Counted from the stretch's first letter, positions 6,544 to 15,109 are shown. The stretch is DNA of 16,213 bases from Nitrospirota bacterium (GCA_021825785.1 JAKAGP010000006.1:1-16213), one strand, 5' to 3'. Notes: a model not told the origin generated them from the letters alone. Numbers and translations: made by a program.

Positions 6544-7870
6544 GTCGCGTGTGACCATTGCGTTAGGTGCGATGTATGCTTTTGGTATTTTTGTGACAAG
6601 CGATCAGACATTGCGTATTATGTCAATGACTCTGTGTAATTTTATTTCTATCGCAATGTTGCTTATCCTGATTTTTCAGTACGCTGCCGGTAAACGGGAC
6701 GCGGCAAGAGACCCGCTCGCCGTTCCGTTAATGATCGCCATAGTCTGGGCATGTCTTTCTTTGTTGCTGTCATATTTTAACCCTGATACCGCAGCCTCTT
6801 CAGATGCCAACTTGTACGCCTGGGCAGTAGGCGTTAGCTCCCCAGGTTTAAGGGGGGTGTCATATCTCTTTCGCTTCATTTTATCCGTAAGTGCCTTCCA
6901 TTTCCTTTTCACCGCGCTGAATTCGAGTCAGCGGTACTTCTTTGTCCTTAAGGTGTTTTCCTGGGGCTATTTATTGTTTTGCACGATAACGCTTATTCAG
7001 ATTATAGCGTATCACTATTTTGGATATTCATTCGGAGAGGTTTTTGTCGATTCGATCGGTCGGGTACGTATCGGCAGCTATGTCGGAGAACCGTCCGTAA
7101 TGTCGGCTCTGATGTTAAGCGGATTCTTTTTATTCTCGCCATTCTTAAAATTGCCGACTGGTTGGCGGGTGGTCCATCCTTATTTGAGATGGTACGGGTT
7201 TATTGCTGCAAGTATAAGTTTATTTTATGCAATGTCCGCCGCTATCATTGCGGCTATCGTGCTGGTGTTCGCTTATTCTAGGGTCAAATATGCTCGCGGG
7301 CTCTTTTTGGCTATGGCAATTTCGTCGATCGTTTTGTTTTTGCCTTCGGCAGGGGAGAGATTGTACTCCAACTCCGTTGTCAATAAGATACGAGCCGAAC
7401 TTACTACGATAAATATACGTTCTTTCTCCTGGATTGTCGGTTATCGGATGTTAATGGCGTCTCCGCTCACGGGTGTTGGGATTGGGAGAACACCATTTCT
7501 GGTAGAGAAATATATTCCAACGGATGTGGAAATCCCTTTTGATATTTACAGCGATTTCAACTATGCTGAGATGAGACATACTACAATGAATTCCTATTTG
7601 GAATGGGTGGATGAAACCGGTCTTATCGGCGGGATAATACTCATATGGATAATTCGAATGGTGTATAGATATCAGAAAATATACGCGGATGCCGGGACAG
7701 GCCTTGTGAGGAACGCATTCGGGACCGCGCTGCTTGCGCTGGTTATCGCATCAAATTCTTTTCCGGGCGCCTTTTATTTGCCTCATTTTGGTTTTCTTCT
7801 TGCCTTTTATCTCGCCGGCCTTAGGATATTTTCTGGCCAGAGCGCCTCATGCAATACGCCGCTGGTATGA
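6536..7870 (+). CDS. wzy: Wzy/WaaL-type O-antigen polymerase
   Basis: This 444-residue integral membrane protein has about ten or more hydrophobic helices and one large hydrophilic loop (about 270-360), the topology of Wzy polymerases and O-antigen ligases. GSYVGEPSVMS (180-190) has the family's G-x-x-x-EPS motif. The large loop has R295 and W299 followed by SPLTGVGIG (309-317), and it ends with MNSYLEWVDETGLIGG (351-366), matching the H/N-xx-L/E-xx-x-E-x-G pattern of the family. It would join flipped repeat units on the outer face of the inner membrane. Position between glycosyltransferases and next to Wzx and Wzz favours polymerase over ligase. The start is ambiguous: ATG 6536 or TTG 6521 (five residues longer). 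Neither has a recognisable ribosome binding site, and an in-frame stop at 6512 excludes anything earlier. Confidence 0.85.
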   Translation: MNKSRVTIALGAMYAFGIFVTSDQTLRIMSMTLCNFISIAMLLILIFQYAAGKRDAARDPLAVPLMIAIVWACLSLLLSYFNPDTAASSDANLYAWAVGVSSPGLRGVSYLFRFILSVSAFHFLFTALNSSQRYFFVLKVFSWGYLLFCTITLIQIIAYHYFGYSFGEVFVDSIGRVRIGSYVGEPSVMSALMLSGFFLFSPFLKLPTGWRVVHPYLRWYGFIAASISLFYAMSAAIIAAIVLVFAYSRVKYARGLFLAMAISSIVLFLPSAGERLYSNSVVNKIRAELTTINIRSFSWIVGYRMLMASPLTGVGIGRTPFLVEKYIPTDVEIPFDIYSDFNYAEMRHTTMNSYLEWVDETGLIGGIILIWIIRMVYRYQKIYADAGTGLVRNAFGTALLALVIASNSFPGAFYLPHFGFLLAFYLAGLRIFSGQSASCNTPLV

Positions 7871-7882
7871 TGGGATCGTTTT

Positions 7883-8596
7883 ATGATTAATACAATCCGA
7901 ATGGGCATGCGAAAGGTCTTTACTGCGTGTAGCCTGTCTTCAGCTGCTATATCAAAGGCAATCTACCGAACACCGCAGGAGAAAGAAGTTGAGAGATGGT
8001 TTTTGGATGATGGGGACAACACCATGCGGGTAGATTATGATTTGAAACGTGGATCGCTTGTTTTTGATCTTGGTGGTTATGAGGGGGATTGGGCAGCCGA
8101 AATAACGGCGCGCTATGAGTGTGATGTTTTTGTTTTTGAGCCAGTCCCTGATTATGCCGATAGAATCATGCGCCGATTCCAGCGTAATCCTCGGGTTAAG
8201 ATTTTTCCATTTGGGCTAGGTAAGGAAGACTTTACCCAAAGTATTCATGTCGCGGAGGAGGGGTCATCCTTATTCACTAGCCCACATGTATCGAAGGGAA
8301 ATTCTGATATCCCGGTTCACATTAAATGCGCTTCTGAGTTCCTTAAAATTGAGAAGATCTCATCGATCGATTTGATAAAGATAAATATAGAGGGCGGGGA
8401 ATATGACCTTTTGGACCACTTGATTGAAACAGGTGTTGTAAATCAAATCGGGAATATACAGGTGCAGTTCCATGACTTCGCTCCTAATGCTGAATCGAGA
8501 ATGTCCGACATTCAAAGGAAACTTGCGCTTACCCATAAATTAACCTATCAATATCGTTTCGTCTGGGAGAATTGGGAAAGAAAAGGAGCAATATAA
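7883..8596 (+). CDS. FkbM-family SAM-dependent methyltransferase
   Basis: The 237-residue protein carries the FkbM (Methyltransf_21) pattern. LVFDLGGYEGDW (59-70) is the SAM-binding motif I, VFVFEPVPDY (82-91) has the ribose-binding acidic residue E86, and SIDLIKINIEGGEYDLL (161-177) is the family signature with the conserved KI-x-IEG. FkbM enzymes O-methylate sugars or polyketides, so here it most likely methylates a hydroxyl of the repeat unit or caps a terminal sugar. The N-terminal 40 residues are specific to this protein. It lies 12 bases after the polymerase and 1 base before the SDR, inside the AT-rich block. The target hydroxyl cannot be inferred. Confidence 0.9.
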   Translation: MINTIRMGMRKVFTACSLSSAAISKAIYRTPQEKEVERWFLDDGDNTMRVDYDLKRGSLVFDLGGYEGDWAAEITARYECDVFVFEPVPDYADRIMRRFQRNPRVKIFPFGLGKEDFTQSIHVAEEGSSLFTSPHVSKGNSDIPVHIKCASEFLKIEKISSIDLIKINIEGGEYDLLDHLIETGVVNQIGNIQVQFHDFAPNAESRMSDIQRKLALTHKLTYQYRFVWENWERKGAI

Positions 8597-8597
8597 T

Positions 8598-9494
8598 ATG
8601 CGCATTTATATGGCCGGTTCTGCGGGGATGCTTGGGGATGCTTTTATCCGCCATTTTGGGAGTAAACATGAATTAATGTGCACGGATATAGACACTTCTG
8701 ATGACCGCATGCAGTATTGTGACTTCAGGAATTATGCCGAATATTCCAAACAAGTCGCCAAATGGAAGCCGGATTTCCTGTTCCATCTGGGTGCTCACAC
8801 CGATTTGGAATATTGCGAGAAAAATCCGGACGATACCTACCTGACTAACGCCCTTTCGGTGGAGGGCGCAGTCCAGATCGCGAACAACCTTAATATCCCA
8901 CTGCTGTATATAAGCACCGCCGGAATTTTTGACGGCCAGAAGGAGCTTTATGATGATTGGGATGTTCCTAATCCAATGTGCGCTTATGCCAGGGCGAAAT
9001 ACATGGGCGAACGCTATGTCGTGGAGAACATGCGGCGCTATTTCGTCTGCCGCGCAGGGTGGATGATGGGGGGCGGGCTAAAGAAAGACAAGAAATTTGT
9101 TAAGAAGATAGTGGCGCAACTTCTTGAGGGACGTCGTGAATTGAACATCGTCACAGATAAGCTGGGAACTCCGACTTATACCCATGACTTCGCCGCAAAT
9201 GTAGATGCCTTGATGCAGACGGATTACTATGGTGTTTATAACATGGTGTGCGAGGGGGCAACAAGCCGTTTCGAGGTGGCGAAGGAGCTTGTGCGGTTGC
9301 TTGGCCTTGAGAAGGAGGTCACCCTTAAACCGGTGGATTCTTCTTTCTTCAGAGCGGAATATTTTGCCCCGCGGCCGGATTCAGAGAGGCTGGTCAACCG
9401 CAAGCTGGCGTTGCGCAACCTCAATACAATGCGCGATTGGCGCCTCTGCCTGAAAGAGTATGTGGAGGAACATTATTTGAAATTGTTCCCATAG
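8598..9494 (+). CDS. RmlD-like NAD(P)-dependent sugar reductase (extended SDR)
   Basis: The 298-residue cytoplasmic SDR resembles dTDP-4-dehydrorhamnose reductase. GSAGMLG (7-13) is the dinucleotide-binding glycine motif and HLGAHTDLEYCEKNPD (63-78) matches the RmlD segment after the fourth strand. ISTAGIFDG (105-113) parallels RmlD's STDYVFDG. Y130 and K134 in YARAK form the catalytic YxxxK, and GTPTYTHDFA follows in the substrate domain. It probably reduces a 4-keto nucleotide sugar. RmlA, RmlB and RmlC are absent from the window, so dTDP-rhamnose is not assured. With the His-type dehydratase upstream, a colitose- or abequose-like reduction step is an attractive alternative. AAGGAG (8582-8587) lies about 10 bases before the ATG. 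Codon use returns toward GC-rich through this gene. Confidence 0.88.
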   Translation: MRIYMAGSAGMLGDAFIRHFGSKHELMCTDIDTSDDRMQYCDFRNYAEYSKQVAKWKPDFLFHLGAHTDLEYCEKNPDDTYLTNALSVEGAVQIANNLNIPLLYISTAGIFDGQKELYDDWDVPNPMCAYARAKYMGERYVVENMRRYFVCRAGWMMGGGLKKDKKFVKKIVAQLLEGRRELNIVTDKLGTPTYTHDFAANVDALMQTDYYGVYNMVCEGATSRFEVAKELVRLLGLEKEVTLKPVDSSFFRAEYFAPRPDSERLVNRKLALRNLNTMRDWRLCLKEYVEEHYLKLFP

Positions 9495-9507
9495 CCTTCC
9501 GGGCCAA

Positions 9508-10701
9508 ATGCCAATGAAAAAGATTGCGGTCTGCTCTATCTGTTCCAGGAATTATTATCCGCACGCGCGGGTATTGTTCGACTCCATCCGGCGTTTCCAT
9601 CCGGATTGGAGCTTCCATTTGTTGCTGGCTGACGAGGCCGATGAAAATATCAGGAAGTCGGCTGACTATTTTAGCGTCATGCCAGCGAAGGAGTTGGGGA
9701 TCCAGGGATTCCTCGGGATGGCGTTCCGCTATGATGTTATAGAACTGAACGTGGCTCTCAAGCCTTTCCTGATCCGTTCCCTTTTTGCGAGGGGCTATGA
9801 GCGGGTGATCTATTTCGACGTGGATATCCAGGTATTCTCACCTCTCACCCCGGTCCTTGAGGCGTTGGATACCGCTTCGATAGTGATTACGCCTCATATC
9901 ACTTCACCCCTTACAGCGGATGTCGGGCCTACTATCCGGGAAGACTACTTCCTGAAAAACGGGAGCTATAATCTGGGTTTCATCGCGGTTTCTCAGGGCG
10001 AAGAATCCCGGGCGTTTCTTGACTGGTGGGCGGACCGCTGCCTTACGCAGTGCTATAGGGAGCCTGAGACAGGCTTGTTCGTGGATCAGAAGTGGGTAGA
10101 CCTGGTCCCTTGTTTTTATCCCAATACCAAGATCTTGCGTCATCCCGGCTGTAACATGGCTTATTGGAACCTGCATGAACGACGGCTCTCCGGCTCTGCC
10201 GTAAACGCGGAAGTCCCCCTGGTTTTCTTTCACTTCAGCGGTGTGGACATTTCCGCAATCTCGGATATTTCAAAGTACCAGGCCAGGTACAATCTTCAGA
10301 ACCGTCCGGATCTGGCCGAAATCTTTAAGAATTACGCAGACTCTATAATCGCCGCCGGCCATAAGAACTTCATAAACATACCGTATCATTATGGGAACTT
10401 TGAAAATGGCGCGAGGATAGGGCTTATTGTGCGGCGTTTATATGATCATTTCGCCAATGAATATCCAAATCCTTTTGCAACCGGCCCGGGGACCTTATAC
10501 GAGCGCGTAAAACGCAACGGGCTCCTTTCCGGGAACCCGCCTCCTGCGTATAAACCGGCGGATGCAAAAAAACGCGGCCGGCCGATAAATATGCTGTTAA
10601 AATGGGTTGCCAGGCTGCTCGGGGTCGGTAGATATGAGGCGCTCATGGCATATATGCGCTACATCTCCGTATTACGACGACAGAAATTTTTAATTGAGTA
10701 A
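9508..10701 (+). CDS. GT8-like glycosyltransferase (GT-A fold)
   Basis: The 397-residue protein has a GT-A type N-terminus (KIAVCSICSRNYYPHARVLF, 5-24) and YFDVDIQVF (102-110) with the D-x-D metal site at 104-106. YNLGF (154-158), DQKW (193-196), HPGCNMAYWN (212-221) and HFSG (242-245) follow. This order (DxD, N-x-G-x, D-Q-x, H-x-G) is that of family 8-like retaining transferases, usually annotated simply as glycosyltransferase. The C-terminal third (about 260-397) is a separate, less conserved region that ends in a basic segment and could contact membrane or partner proteins. Starts at ATG 9508 or 9514 (two residues apart), with only GGG as a weak ribosome binding site. It sits 13 bases after the SDR and 12 before the GT4 gene. 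Donor and acceptor are unknown. Confidence 0.82.
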   Translation: MPMKKIAVCSICSRNYYPHARVLFDSIRRFHPDWSFHLLLADEADENIRKSADYFSVMPAKELGIQGFLGMAFRYDVIELNVALKPFLIRSLFARGYERVIYFDVDIQVFSPLTPVLEALDTASIVITPHITSPLTADVGPTIREDYFLKNGSYNLGFIAVSQGEESRAFLDWWADRCLTQCYREPETGLFVDQKWVDLVPCFYPNTKILRHPGCNMAYWNLHERRLSGSAVNAEVPLVFFHFSGVDISAISDISKYQARYNLQNRPDLAEIFKNYADSIIAAGHKNFINIPYHYGNFENGARIGLIVRRLYDHFANEYPNPFATGPGTLYERVKRNGLLSGNPPPAYKPADAKKRGRPINMLLKWVARLLGVGRYEALMAYMRYISVLRRQKFLIE

Positions 10702-10713
10702 AGTTGAAATAAG

Positions 10714-11829
10714 ATGAAAATTGGTCTGGATGCCAGATCCTTCGGCGCGACAGTGTGCGGGGTTGCCCGCGTCACAGCGCGGCTTATCGAGGCCCTGTCC
10801 GTAATAGACAGGGAGAATCAATACTTTGTTTTTACGGACTCTTCTCCATTCCCCGGGTTGTCTAATCAAAATTTTCGCGTGGTCCAAACCAGATGCCCGC
10901 GGATGAATCCTTTTTACGATTTGAAGTTCGCCGGTATAGCGGGCGCTTTTCATCTGGATCTGTTCCATTCGGTCCATTCCTGGCTGCCTTTCGGCGTCGG
11001 CCGCATCGCCCCCAGATCATTGGTAACTATACATGATATGTTCGCCGTGACGGACCCTAGTTTCTTCTCCAAATACGGCGCATTTTCCGGGTTTGCACGC
11101 GCTTACTTCTCATATTTAACCGCCCGCTCGGTTAAGGCTGCGGATATGATACTTACGGTTTCGGAGTACAGTAAGAGGAGGATACAGGAAGTAATGCCCG
11201 CATCTGTCGGCAAGGTGGGGGTAGTATATAACGCATCTGGGATGAATCTTTCCCGGGGACCTGCAGGGGCGGTTTCCGGAGTCCAGGGCAAGTACATACT
11301 ATACGTCGGCAATTGCCGCAGTTATAAAAACGTCCCTACACTTATACAGGCCTTTTCGGCCTATCTCCATGCAAACGCGAATTCGGACATCTCATTGGTA
11401 ATTGCCGGCAATGACGCGGCCAGCGAAATAAAAAAACTGGTCGCGGAATACGGGATCGCGGCTAAAGTAATATTCTATAAAGACCCGAATGATAAAGTGC
11501 TTCATGACCTATATGCGGGCGCCTTGGGGTTTGTAATGCCCTCAAAAGAGGAAGGGTTCGGGATTCCCGTAGTAGAAGCGATGGGAATGGGAGTGCCCGT
11601 GATAATCTCCGACGCGGATGCACTTACGGAAGTAGCCGGCGGCGCCGCATTGATATTCCCGAAGTTTGATCATGAACGCCTTGCCGGGCTGATAGGGCAA
11701 TTGGTGCGGGATGAATCGCTTCGCCTCGGCCTTGCGCGCCGGGGGCTTGAGCGAAGCAAAGTCTTTACCTGGAAGCAAAGCGCGGAAAAATTGCTTTCTT
11801 GTTATGTTGATCTTTACTCTGCGAGGTAA
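10714..11829 (+). CDS. Family 4 glycosyltransferase (GT-B fold)
   Basis: This 371-residue GT-B enzyme has an N-terminal acceptor domain beginning MKIGLDARSFGATVCGVARVT (1-21), including the glycine-containing loop typical of mannosyltransferase-like GT4 proteins. TIHDMFAV (105-112) and LTVSEYSKR (147-155) follow. The donor domain starts at YILYVGNCRSYKN (194-206). SKEEGFGIPVVEAMGMGVPV (277-296) contains the E-x7-E pair (E280 and E288) that binds the nucleotide sugar. Length is normal. Members often transfer mannose or rhamnose, but the sugar cannot be read from the sequence. The radical SAM gene follows after only two bases. Confidence 0.94.
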   Translation: MKIGLDARSFGATVCGVARVTARLIEALSVIDRENQYFVFTDSSPFPGLSNQNFRVVQTRCPRMNPFYDLKFAGIAGAFHLDLFHSVHSWLPFGVGRIAPRSLVTIHDMFAVTDPSFFSKYGAFSGFARAYFSYLTARSVKAADMILTVSEYSKRRIQEVMPASVGKVGVVYNASGMNLSRGPAGAVSGVQGKYILYVGNCRSYKNVPTLIQAFSAYLHANANSDISLVIAGNDAASEIKKLVAEYGIAAKVIFYKDPNDKVLHDLYAGALGFVMPSKEEGFGIPVVEAMGMGVPVIISDADALTEVAGGAALIFPKFDHERLAGLIGQLVRDESLRLGLARRGLERSKVFTWKQSAEKLLSCYVDLYSAR

Positions 11830-11831
11830 CC

Positions 11832-13280
11832 GTGAAAGTCTTATTCTATAATCCACCTTTTCTTCCTAAATTCTCCCGGTTTTCACGCAGCCCTGCTGTT
11901 ACCAAGAGCGGGACAATCTACTACCCGAACTGGCATGCTTATGCGGCCGGCTGGCTGGAGAAGAAGGGGCATGAGGTAATGCTACTGGACGCGCCTGCCC
12001 GCGGGTTGAGCCGTGCGGACTCATCACCTCTCATCGCCGATTTTAAACCGGATATCGCTGTGGTTTACACGTCTACCCCCAGCATTTATAACGATGTCGA
12101 GGTCGCTGGCGGCCTGAAAGAGGCCTTGCCTGGCTGCTTTGTGGTTTTAACCGGCCCCCATGTGTCTGCATTGCCGGAAGAAACCCTTGCGCTGGACCCG
12201 CGTATAGATGCGGTAGCGCGGGGGGAGTATGACGCGACAATAGCCGAGCTCGCGGAAGTTTTGCCGGATACCGCCCGACTTGGGTCTGTCAAAGGGATTT
12301 CCTATCGCAATGGCACCGCGGTAGTCAGTAATCCTGACCGTGAATTCATCGAAGATCTGGACGCATTCCCTTTCGTTTCTGAAGTTTACAGGAAACATCT
12401 TAAGGTGGAAGATTACTTTTATGCTCACTGCCGCTTCCCGGTGGTGTCTATCTTCACCAGCCGCGGCTGCTACGCCAAATGCAACTACTGCGTTTATCCG
12501 AAGAAGATGTTCGGCCGGCGGCAGCGCCAGCGCAGCCCGGATAATATAGTGGCCGAGTTTGAATATATACAGCGCGAGCTCCCAGAGGTTAAAGAGGTCC
12601 TGATAGACGACGACACTTTCTCCTTCCATCAGGAGCATACCAGGAAATTCTGCGAGTTGATGATTGCAAAGGGAATTAAGCTCCCATGGACGGTTGAGTG
12701 CCGCGCAAACCTGGCGTATGAAACCATGATTCTGATGAAAAAAGCTGGGTGCCGACTGATAGTGGTTGGATTTGAGAGCGCTGACGACCAGATTCTCCGG
12801 AATGTATGCAAGGGCATTAATATGGAGCAGATGCGCAAATTTGTGGCCGATGCCAGGAGGGCCGGCATAATGCTGCATTCGTGCTTTATGGCCGGGAACC
12901 AGGGTGAGACACAAGAGACTCTTAAAAAATCTCTCGATTTCGCCAAAGAGATCAACGCCGATACCTGTCAGTTCTTCCCTCTTATGGTTTACCCTGGTAC
13001 CGCTGCGTATGCGTGGGCTAAAACAAATAAATACCTCGAAACAGAGGACTTCGCCAGATGGCTTACCCCGGAAGGGCTTCATAACACCATAATAAGTACG
13101 CCTGACCTGAGCGCGCGCGATCTTGTCTCTTTTTGCGACCGGGCGAGGAAAGAGTATTATCTCAGACCTTCGTATATCGCCCGGAAAGCGCTGCAGGCGA
13201 TAACCGATCCATACGAGTTCGTAAAGACGGTTAAGGCCGCGAAGACCTTCTTCAAGTACCTATTCAGAACGGCCGCATGA
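11832..13280 (+). CDS. B12-binding-domain-type radical SAM enzyme
   Basis: The 482-residue protein combines an N-terminal Rossmann-type B12-binding-like domain (about 1-145, with VVLTGPHVSALPEE at 104-117) and a radical SAM barrel. The barrel has the [4Fe-4S] motif C213-x3-C217-x2-C220 (SRGCYAKCNYC). VLIDDDTF, the GFES stretch and a C-terminal cap follow. No canonical cobalamin-ligating DxHxxG is visible in the first domain, as in many relatives, so cobalamin may bind base-off without that His or be absent. Relatives methylate unactivated carbons or rearrange small molecules and lipids. In this operon the substrate is probably a sugar or the lipid carrier glycan. The start is GTG 11832, with GAGG just upstream, two bases after the GT4 stop. 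It overlaps the next gene as ATGA, so both are translationally coupled. Confidence 0.92.
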   Translation: MKVLFYNPPFLPKFSRFSRSPAVTKSGTIYYPNWHAYAAGWLEKKGHEVMLLDAPARGLSRADSSPLIADFKPDIAVVYTSTPSIYNDVEVAGGLKEALPGCFVVLTGPHVSALPEETLALDPRIDAVARGEYDATIAELAEVLPDTARLGSVKGISYRNGTAVVSNPDREFIEDLDAFPFVSEVYRKHLKVEDYFYAHCRFPVVSIFTSRGCYAKCNYCVYPKKMFGRRQRQRSPDNIVAEFEYIQRELPEVKEVLIDDDTFSFHQEHTRKFCELMIAKGIKLPWTVECRANLAYETMILMKKAGCRLIVVGFESADDQILRNVCKGINMEQMRKFVADARRAGIMLHSCFMAGNQGETQETLKKSLDFAKEINADTCQFFPLMVYPGTAAYAWAKTNKYLETEDFARWLTPEGLHNTIISTPDLSARDLVSFCDRARKEYYLRPSYIARKALQAITDPYEFVKTVKAAKTFFKYLFRTAA

Positions 13281-14437
13281 CAACCCTGGAATTCTTTTTC
13301 TGGGGCGGCCTGGGCCTTCTCTCCTACACCTACATCGGGTATCCTGTCCTTTTGTATCTGGCTTACAGGCTGAAGCACGGGAATAATGCCGGCGAAGGAA
13401 CCGGGACAGAATATCCCAGGGTCACAATGATCATCGCAGCCTATAACGAGGCGCGGGTTATTGGCCGCAAGTTGGATAATTGTCTGGAATTGAATTATCC
13501 TGCTGAGAAGGTGGACTTCATTGTGGCATCCGACGGTTCAGGGGATGGGACAAACGATATCGTCTCGCAGAAAGCGGCCCGGTTTCCACGCATAAAGCTG
13601 CTCGCATTGCCCCGCGGTGGTAAAGCTGCCGCTCTCAACGCCGCAATGAAAGTTGTCACGGGGGATATTGTGGTGTTTTCAGATGCCAATACCATGTACG
13701 AGCCAGATGCAGTGACGCGGCTCGCGAAGCATTTCCGTGGTGATGAGATCGGTTGCGTATGCGGCCGTCTTAAATACGTGAATCCGGGCCAGGTGGTAAG
13801 CGGCAAAGGCGAAAGCGCGTATTGGCGTTACGAGACGGCATTGAAGAGAATGGAGAGCAGCCTGGGATATATTGCCGGGGCCAATGGCGCTATATACGCT
13901 ATGCGCAGAGAATTGTTTGAGCCGCTCCCAAGCGGTACCATTAATGACGATTTTATGCTCTCTATGCGTGTGGTATTAAAGGGGTTCAAGAGCCTTTATG
14001 AGGAATCCGCCGTTGCTGTGGAGGAAGTCGCTCCAGATGTGAAAAGTGAGTTCCGCCGGCATGTGAGAGATGGCGCTGGCCACTATATCGCAGTCTGGCG
14101 ACTGGCGCCCTTGTTAAATCCTCTATTGGGACTGCGTGCTTTCATCTATTGGTCTCACCGGATATTCCGGTGGGCAGCCCCATTTCTGCTTATCACGGTG
14201 TTGTCTCTTAATGCAGCTCTTTTTGCGGCAGAGCCATACCGCACCTTATTCATCTTGCAGGTCATATTTTACCTGCTGGCATTGGCCGGTTATGCTGCGT
14301 CAGGTTTTGGCCGTATTCCGTTCTTTATGTATGTTCCCTTCTATTTCTCCAATCTGAATCTGGCTTTGCTGCTTGGTTTCCTCAGAGTGGTATCCGGCAA
14401 AGCCAGGCCGGCCTGGCAGAGTACCCAACGAGCGTAA
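13277..14437 (+). CDS. Membrane-anchored family 2 glycosyltransferase
   Basis: The 386-residue protein has an N-terminal membrane helix (about 6-30), a cytoplasmic GT2 domain and about three C-terminal membrane helices (about 285-375). VTMIIAAYNEARVI (49-62) starts the catalytic domain. D86 in ASDGSGDGT, DAN (136-138) and NDDF (223-226) are the donor, metal and base motifs. The RRHVRDGAGHY segment (260-270) stands where processive enzymes such as cellulose or hyaluronan synthases have QxxRW. It lacks that motif, so single-sugar transfer is more likely than polymerisation. Its ATG overlaps the stop of the radical SAM gene (ATGA), and the next gene follows after two bases. It resembles the icaA/WcaA-like membrane transferases in exopolysaccharide operons. 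Confidence 0.92.
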   Translation: MTTLEFFFWGGLGLLSYTYIGYPVLLYLAYRLKHGNNAGEGTGTEYPRVTMIIAAYNEARVIGRKLDNCLELNYPAEKVDFIVASDGSGDGTNDIVSQKAARFPRIKLLALPRGGKAAALNAAMKVVTGDIVVFSDANTMYEPDAVTRLAKHFRGDEIGCVCGRLKYVNPGQVVSGKGESAYWRYETALKRMESSLGYIAGANGAIYAMRRELFEPLPSGTINDDFMLSMRVVLKGFKSLYEESAVAVEEVAPDVKSEFRRHVRDGAGHYIAVWRLAPLLNPLLGLRAFIYWSHRIFRWAAPFLLITVLSLNAALFAAEPYRTLFILQVIFYLLALAGYAASGFGRIPFFMYVPFYFSNLNLALLLGFLRVVSGKARPAWQSTQRA

Positions 14438-14439
14438 TC

Positions 14440-15000
14440 ATGAAGCGGACATTCGACATACTGCTTTCTCTCCTTATGCTGGCTATATTCGGCTTGCCGA
14501 TGCTTGTTCTGGCTTTATTGGTGCGTAGCACATCCACAGGCCCGGCATTCTATTTGTCCGACAGGGTGGGCAGGGAAAATAAGATATTCAAAATGCCCAA
14601 GTTCCGCACGATGCGGACAGATACTCCGCCCATGGCCACACACCTGATGACCGAGCCTGAAAAATATCTTACCCCTATAGGCGGTTTCCTGCGAAAGACC
14701 AGCCTGGACGAACTGCCGCAGCTTATCAGCATACTTAAAGGTGATATGAGCTTTGTGGGTCCCCGACCGGCGCTTTTTAACCAGGAGGACCTGATCGCCC
14801 TGCGCACTTCTAAGGGAGTGCATAAGATAGTTCCCGGCCTTACCGGCTGGGCACAGGTGAACGGCCGGGACGAACTTGCCATTCCGATAAAAGTTGAATA
14901 TGATGAATTCTATCTGCGGCATAGGTCCTTGGCCCTGGACCTTAAGATCATGGCCATGACCGCGCTGCAGGCGCTTACCGGGAAAGGGGTTTCCCATTAA
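14440..15000 (+). CDS. Small (PglC/WcaJ-like) initiating phosphoglycosyltransferase
   Basis: The 186-residue monotopic enzyme moves a sugar-1-phosphate from a nucleotide sugar to undecaprenyl phosphate, the first step of repeat-unit assembly. The N-terminal membrane segment (about 5-28) contains P20, the break that makes a re-entrant helix in this superfamily. KMPKFRTM (51-58) is conserved, [11 protein letters not shown] (85-95) has the catalytic D90-E91 pair, and FVGPRPAL (105-112) and [16 protein letters not shown] (131-146) are further family motifs. It corresponds to the catalytic core only, like PglC or WsaP-type proteins, without the multi-pass N-terminal part of WbaP or WcaJ. It is the last gene of the compact run and sits next to the CapD-type dehydratase, whose product would be a natural donor (UDP-4-keto-6-deoxy-HexNAc or a derivative). 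Confidence 0.96.
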   Translation: MKRTFDILLSLLMLAIFGLPMLVLALLVRSTSTGPAFYLSDRVGRENKIFKMPKFRTMRTDTPPMATHLMTEPEKYLTPIGGFLRKTSLDELPQLISILKGDMSFVGPRPALFNQEDLIALRTSKGVHKIVPGLTGWAQVNGRDELAIPIKVEYDEFYLRHRSLALDLKIMAMTALQALTGKGVSH

Positions 15001-15023
15001 GCGGTAGACAGGTTAATATGTGA

Positions 15024-15043
15024 ATCCCGGCTTTAGCCGGGAT
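15024..15043. repeat. Palindromic repeat, copy 3 (perfect 8-bp stem, TTTA loop)
   Basis: ATCCCGGC (15024-15031), TTTA loop, GCCGGGAT (15036-15043). The arms are identical to those of copy 1 at 695-714, and only the loop differs (TAAA when read on the minus strand). It lies 23 bases after the phosphoglycosyltransferase stop. There is no following T-run, so it may stabilise or process the operon transcript rather than terminate it. Confidence 0.8.
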
Positions 15044-15072
15044 GGATAAAGGGGGGTGTATCCTGATATACA

Positions 15073-15091
15073 TTGCGCCAGGGGGGCGCAA
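15073..15091. promoter_or_regulatory. Inverted repeat in the CapD promoter region (possible operator or hairpin)
   Basis: TTGCGCC (15073-15079), AGGGG loop, GGCGCAA (15085-15091) form a perfect 7-bp stem. The left arm covers the position a -35 box would have relative to the extended -10 at 15097-15102. That geometry would suit an operator, and the hairpin is not followed by T residues. A weaker dyad, TGTAT (15057-15061) with ATACA (15067-15071), lies just upstream. No regulator is identified for either. Confidence 0.4.
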
Positions 15092-15093
15092 AT

Positions 15094-15102
15094 TGGGATA
15101 AT
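15094..15102 (+). promoter_or_regulatory. Candidate extended -10 promoter for the CapD-type gene
   Basis: TGGGATAAT (15094-15102) resembles an extended -10 (TG, one base, GATAAT). Its flank CAAATTG (15089-15095) is identical to that of the operon promoter at 755-761. A -35 candidate TTGCGC (15073-15078) lies 18 bases upstream and matches the consensus poorly. Transcription would start near 15109, the base before the ATG, giving a leaderless message. No ribosome binding site sits at the proper distance, which is consistent. Found by eye only. Confidence 0.4.
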
Positions 15103-15109
15103 TATATAT

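Noticed and set aside
8598..9494. Firm assignment of the SDR as dTDP-4-dehydrorhamnose reductase (rmlD)
   Set aside because: The motifs fit RmlD, but no RmlA, RmlB or RmlC gene is in the window and a His-type dehydratase suggests another deoxysugar. The substrate therefore stays open.
12147..13082. A 311-codon minus-strand frame opposite the radical SAM gene
   Set aside because: It shows no family motif or credible start context, and the plus-strand frame carries the CxxxCxxC motif and full domain order.
15024..15043. Intrinsic terminator at the end of the thirteen-gene run
   Set aside because: The stem is strong but no T-run follows on either strand, and the same dyad occurs elsewhere as a dispersed repeat.
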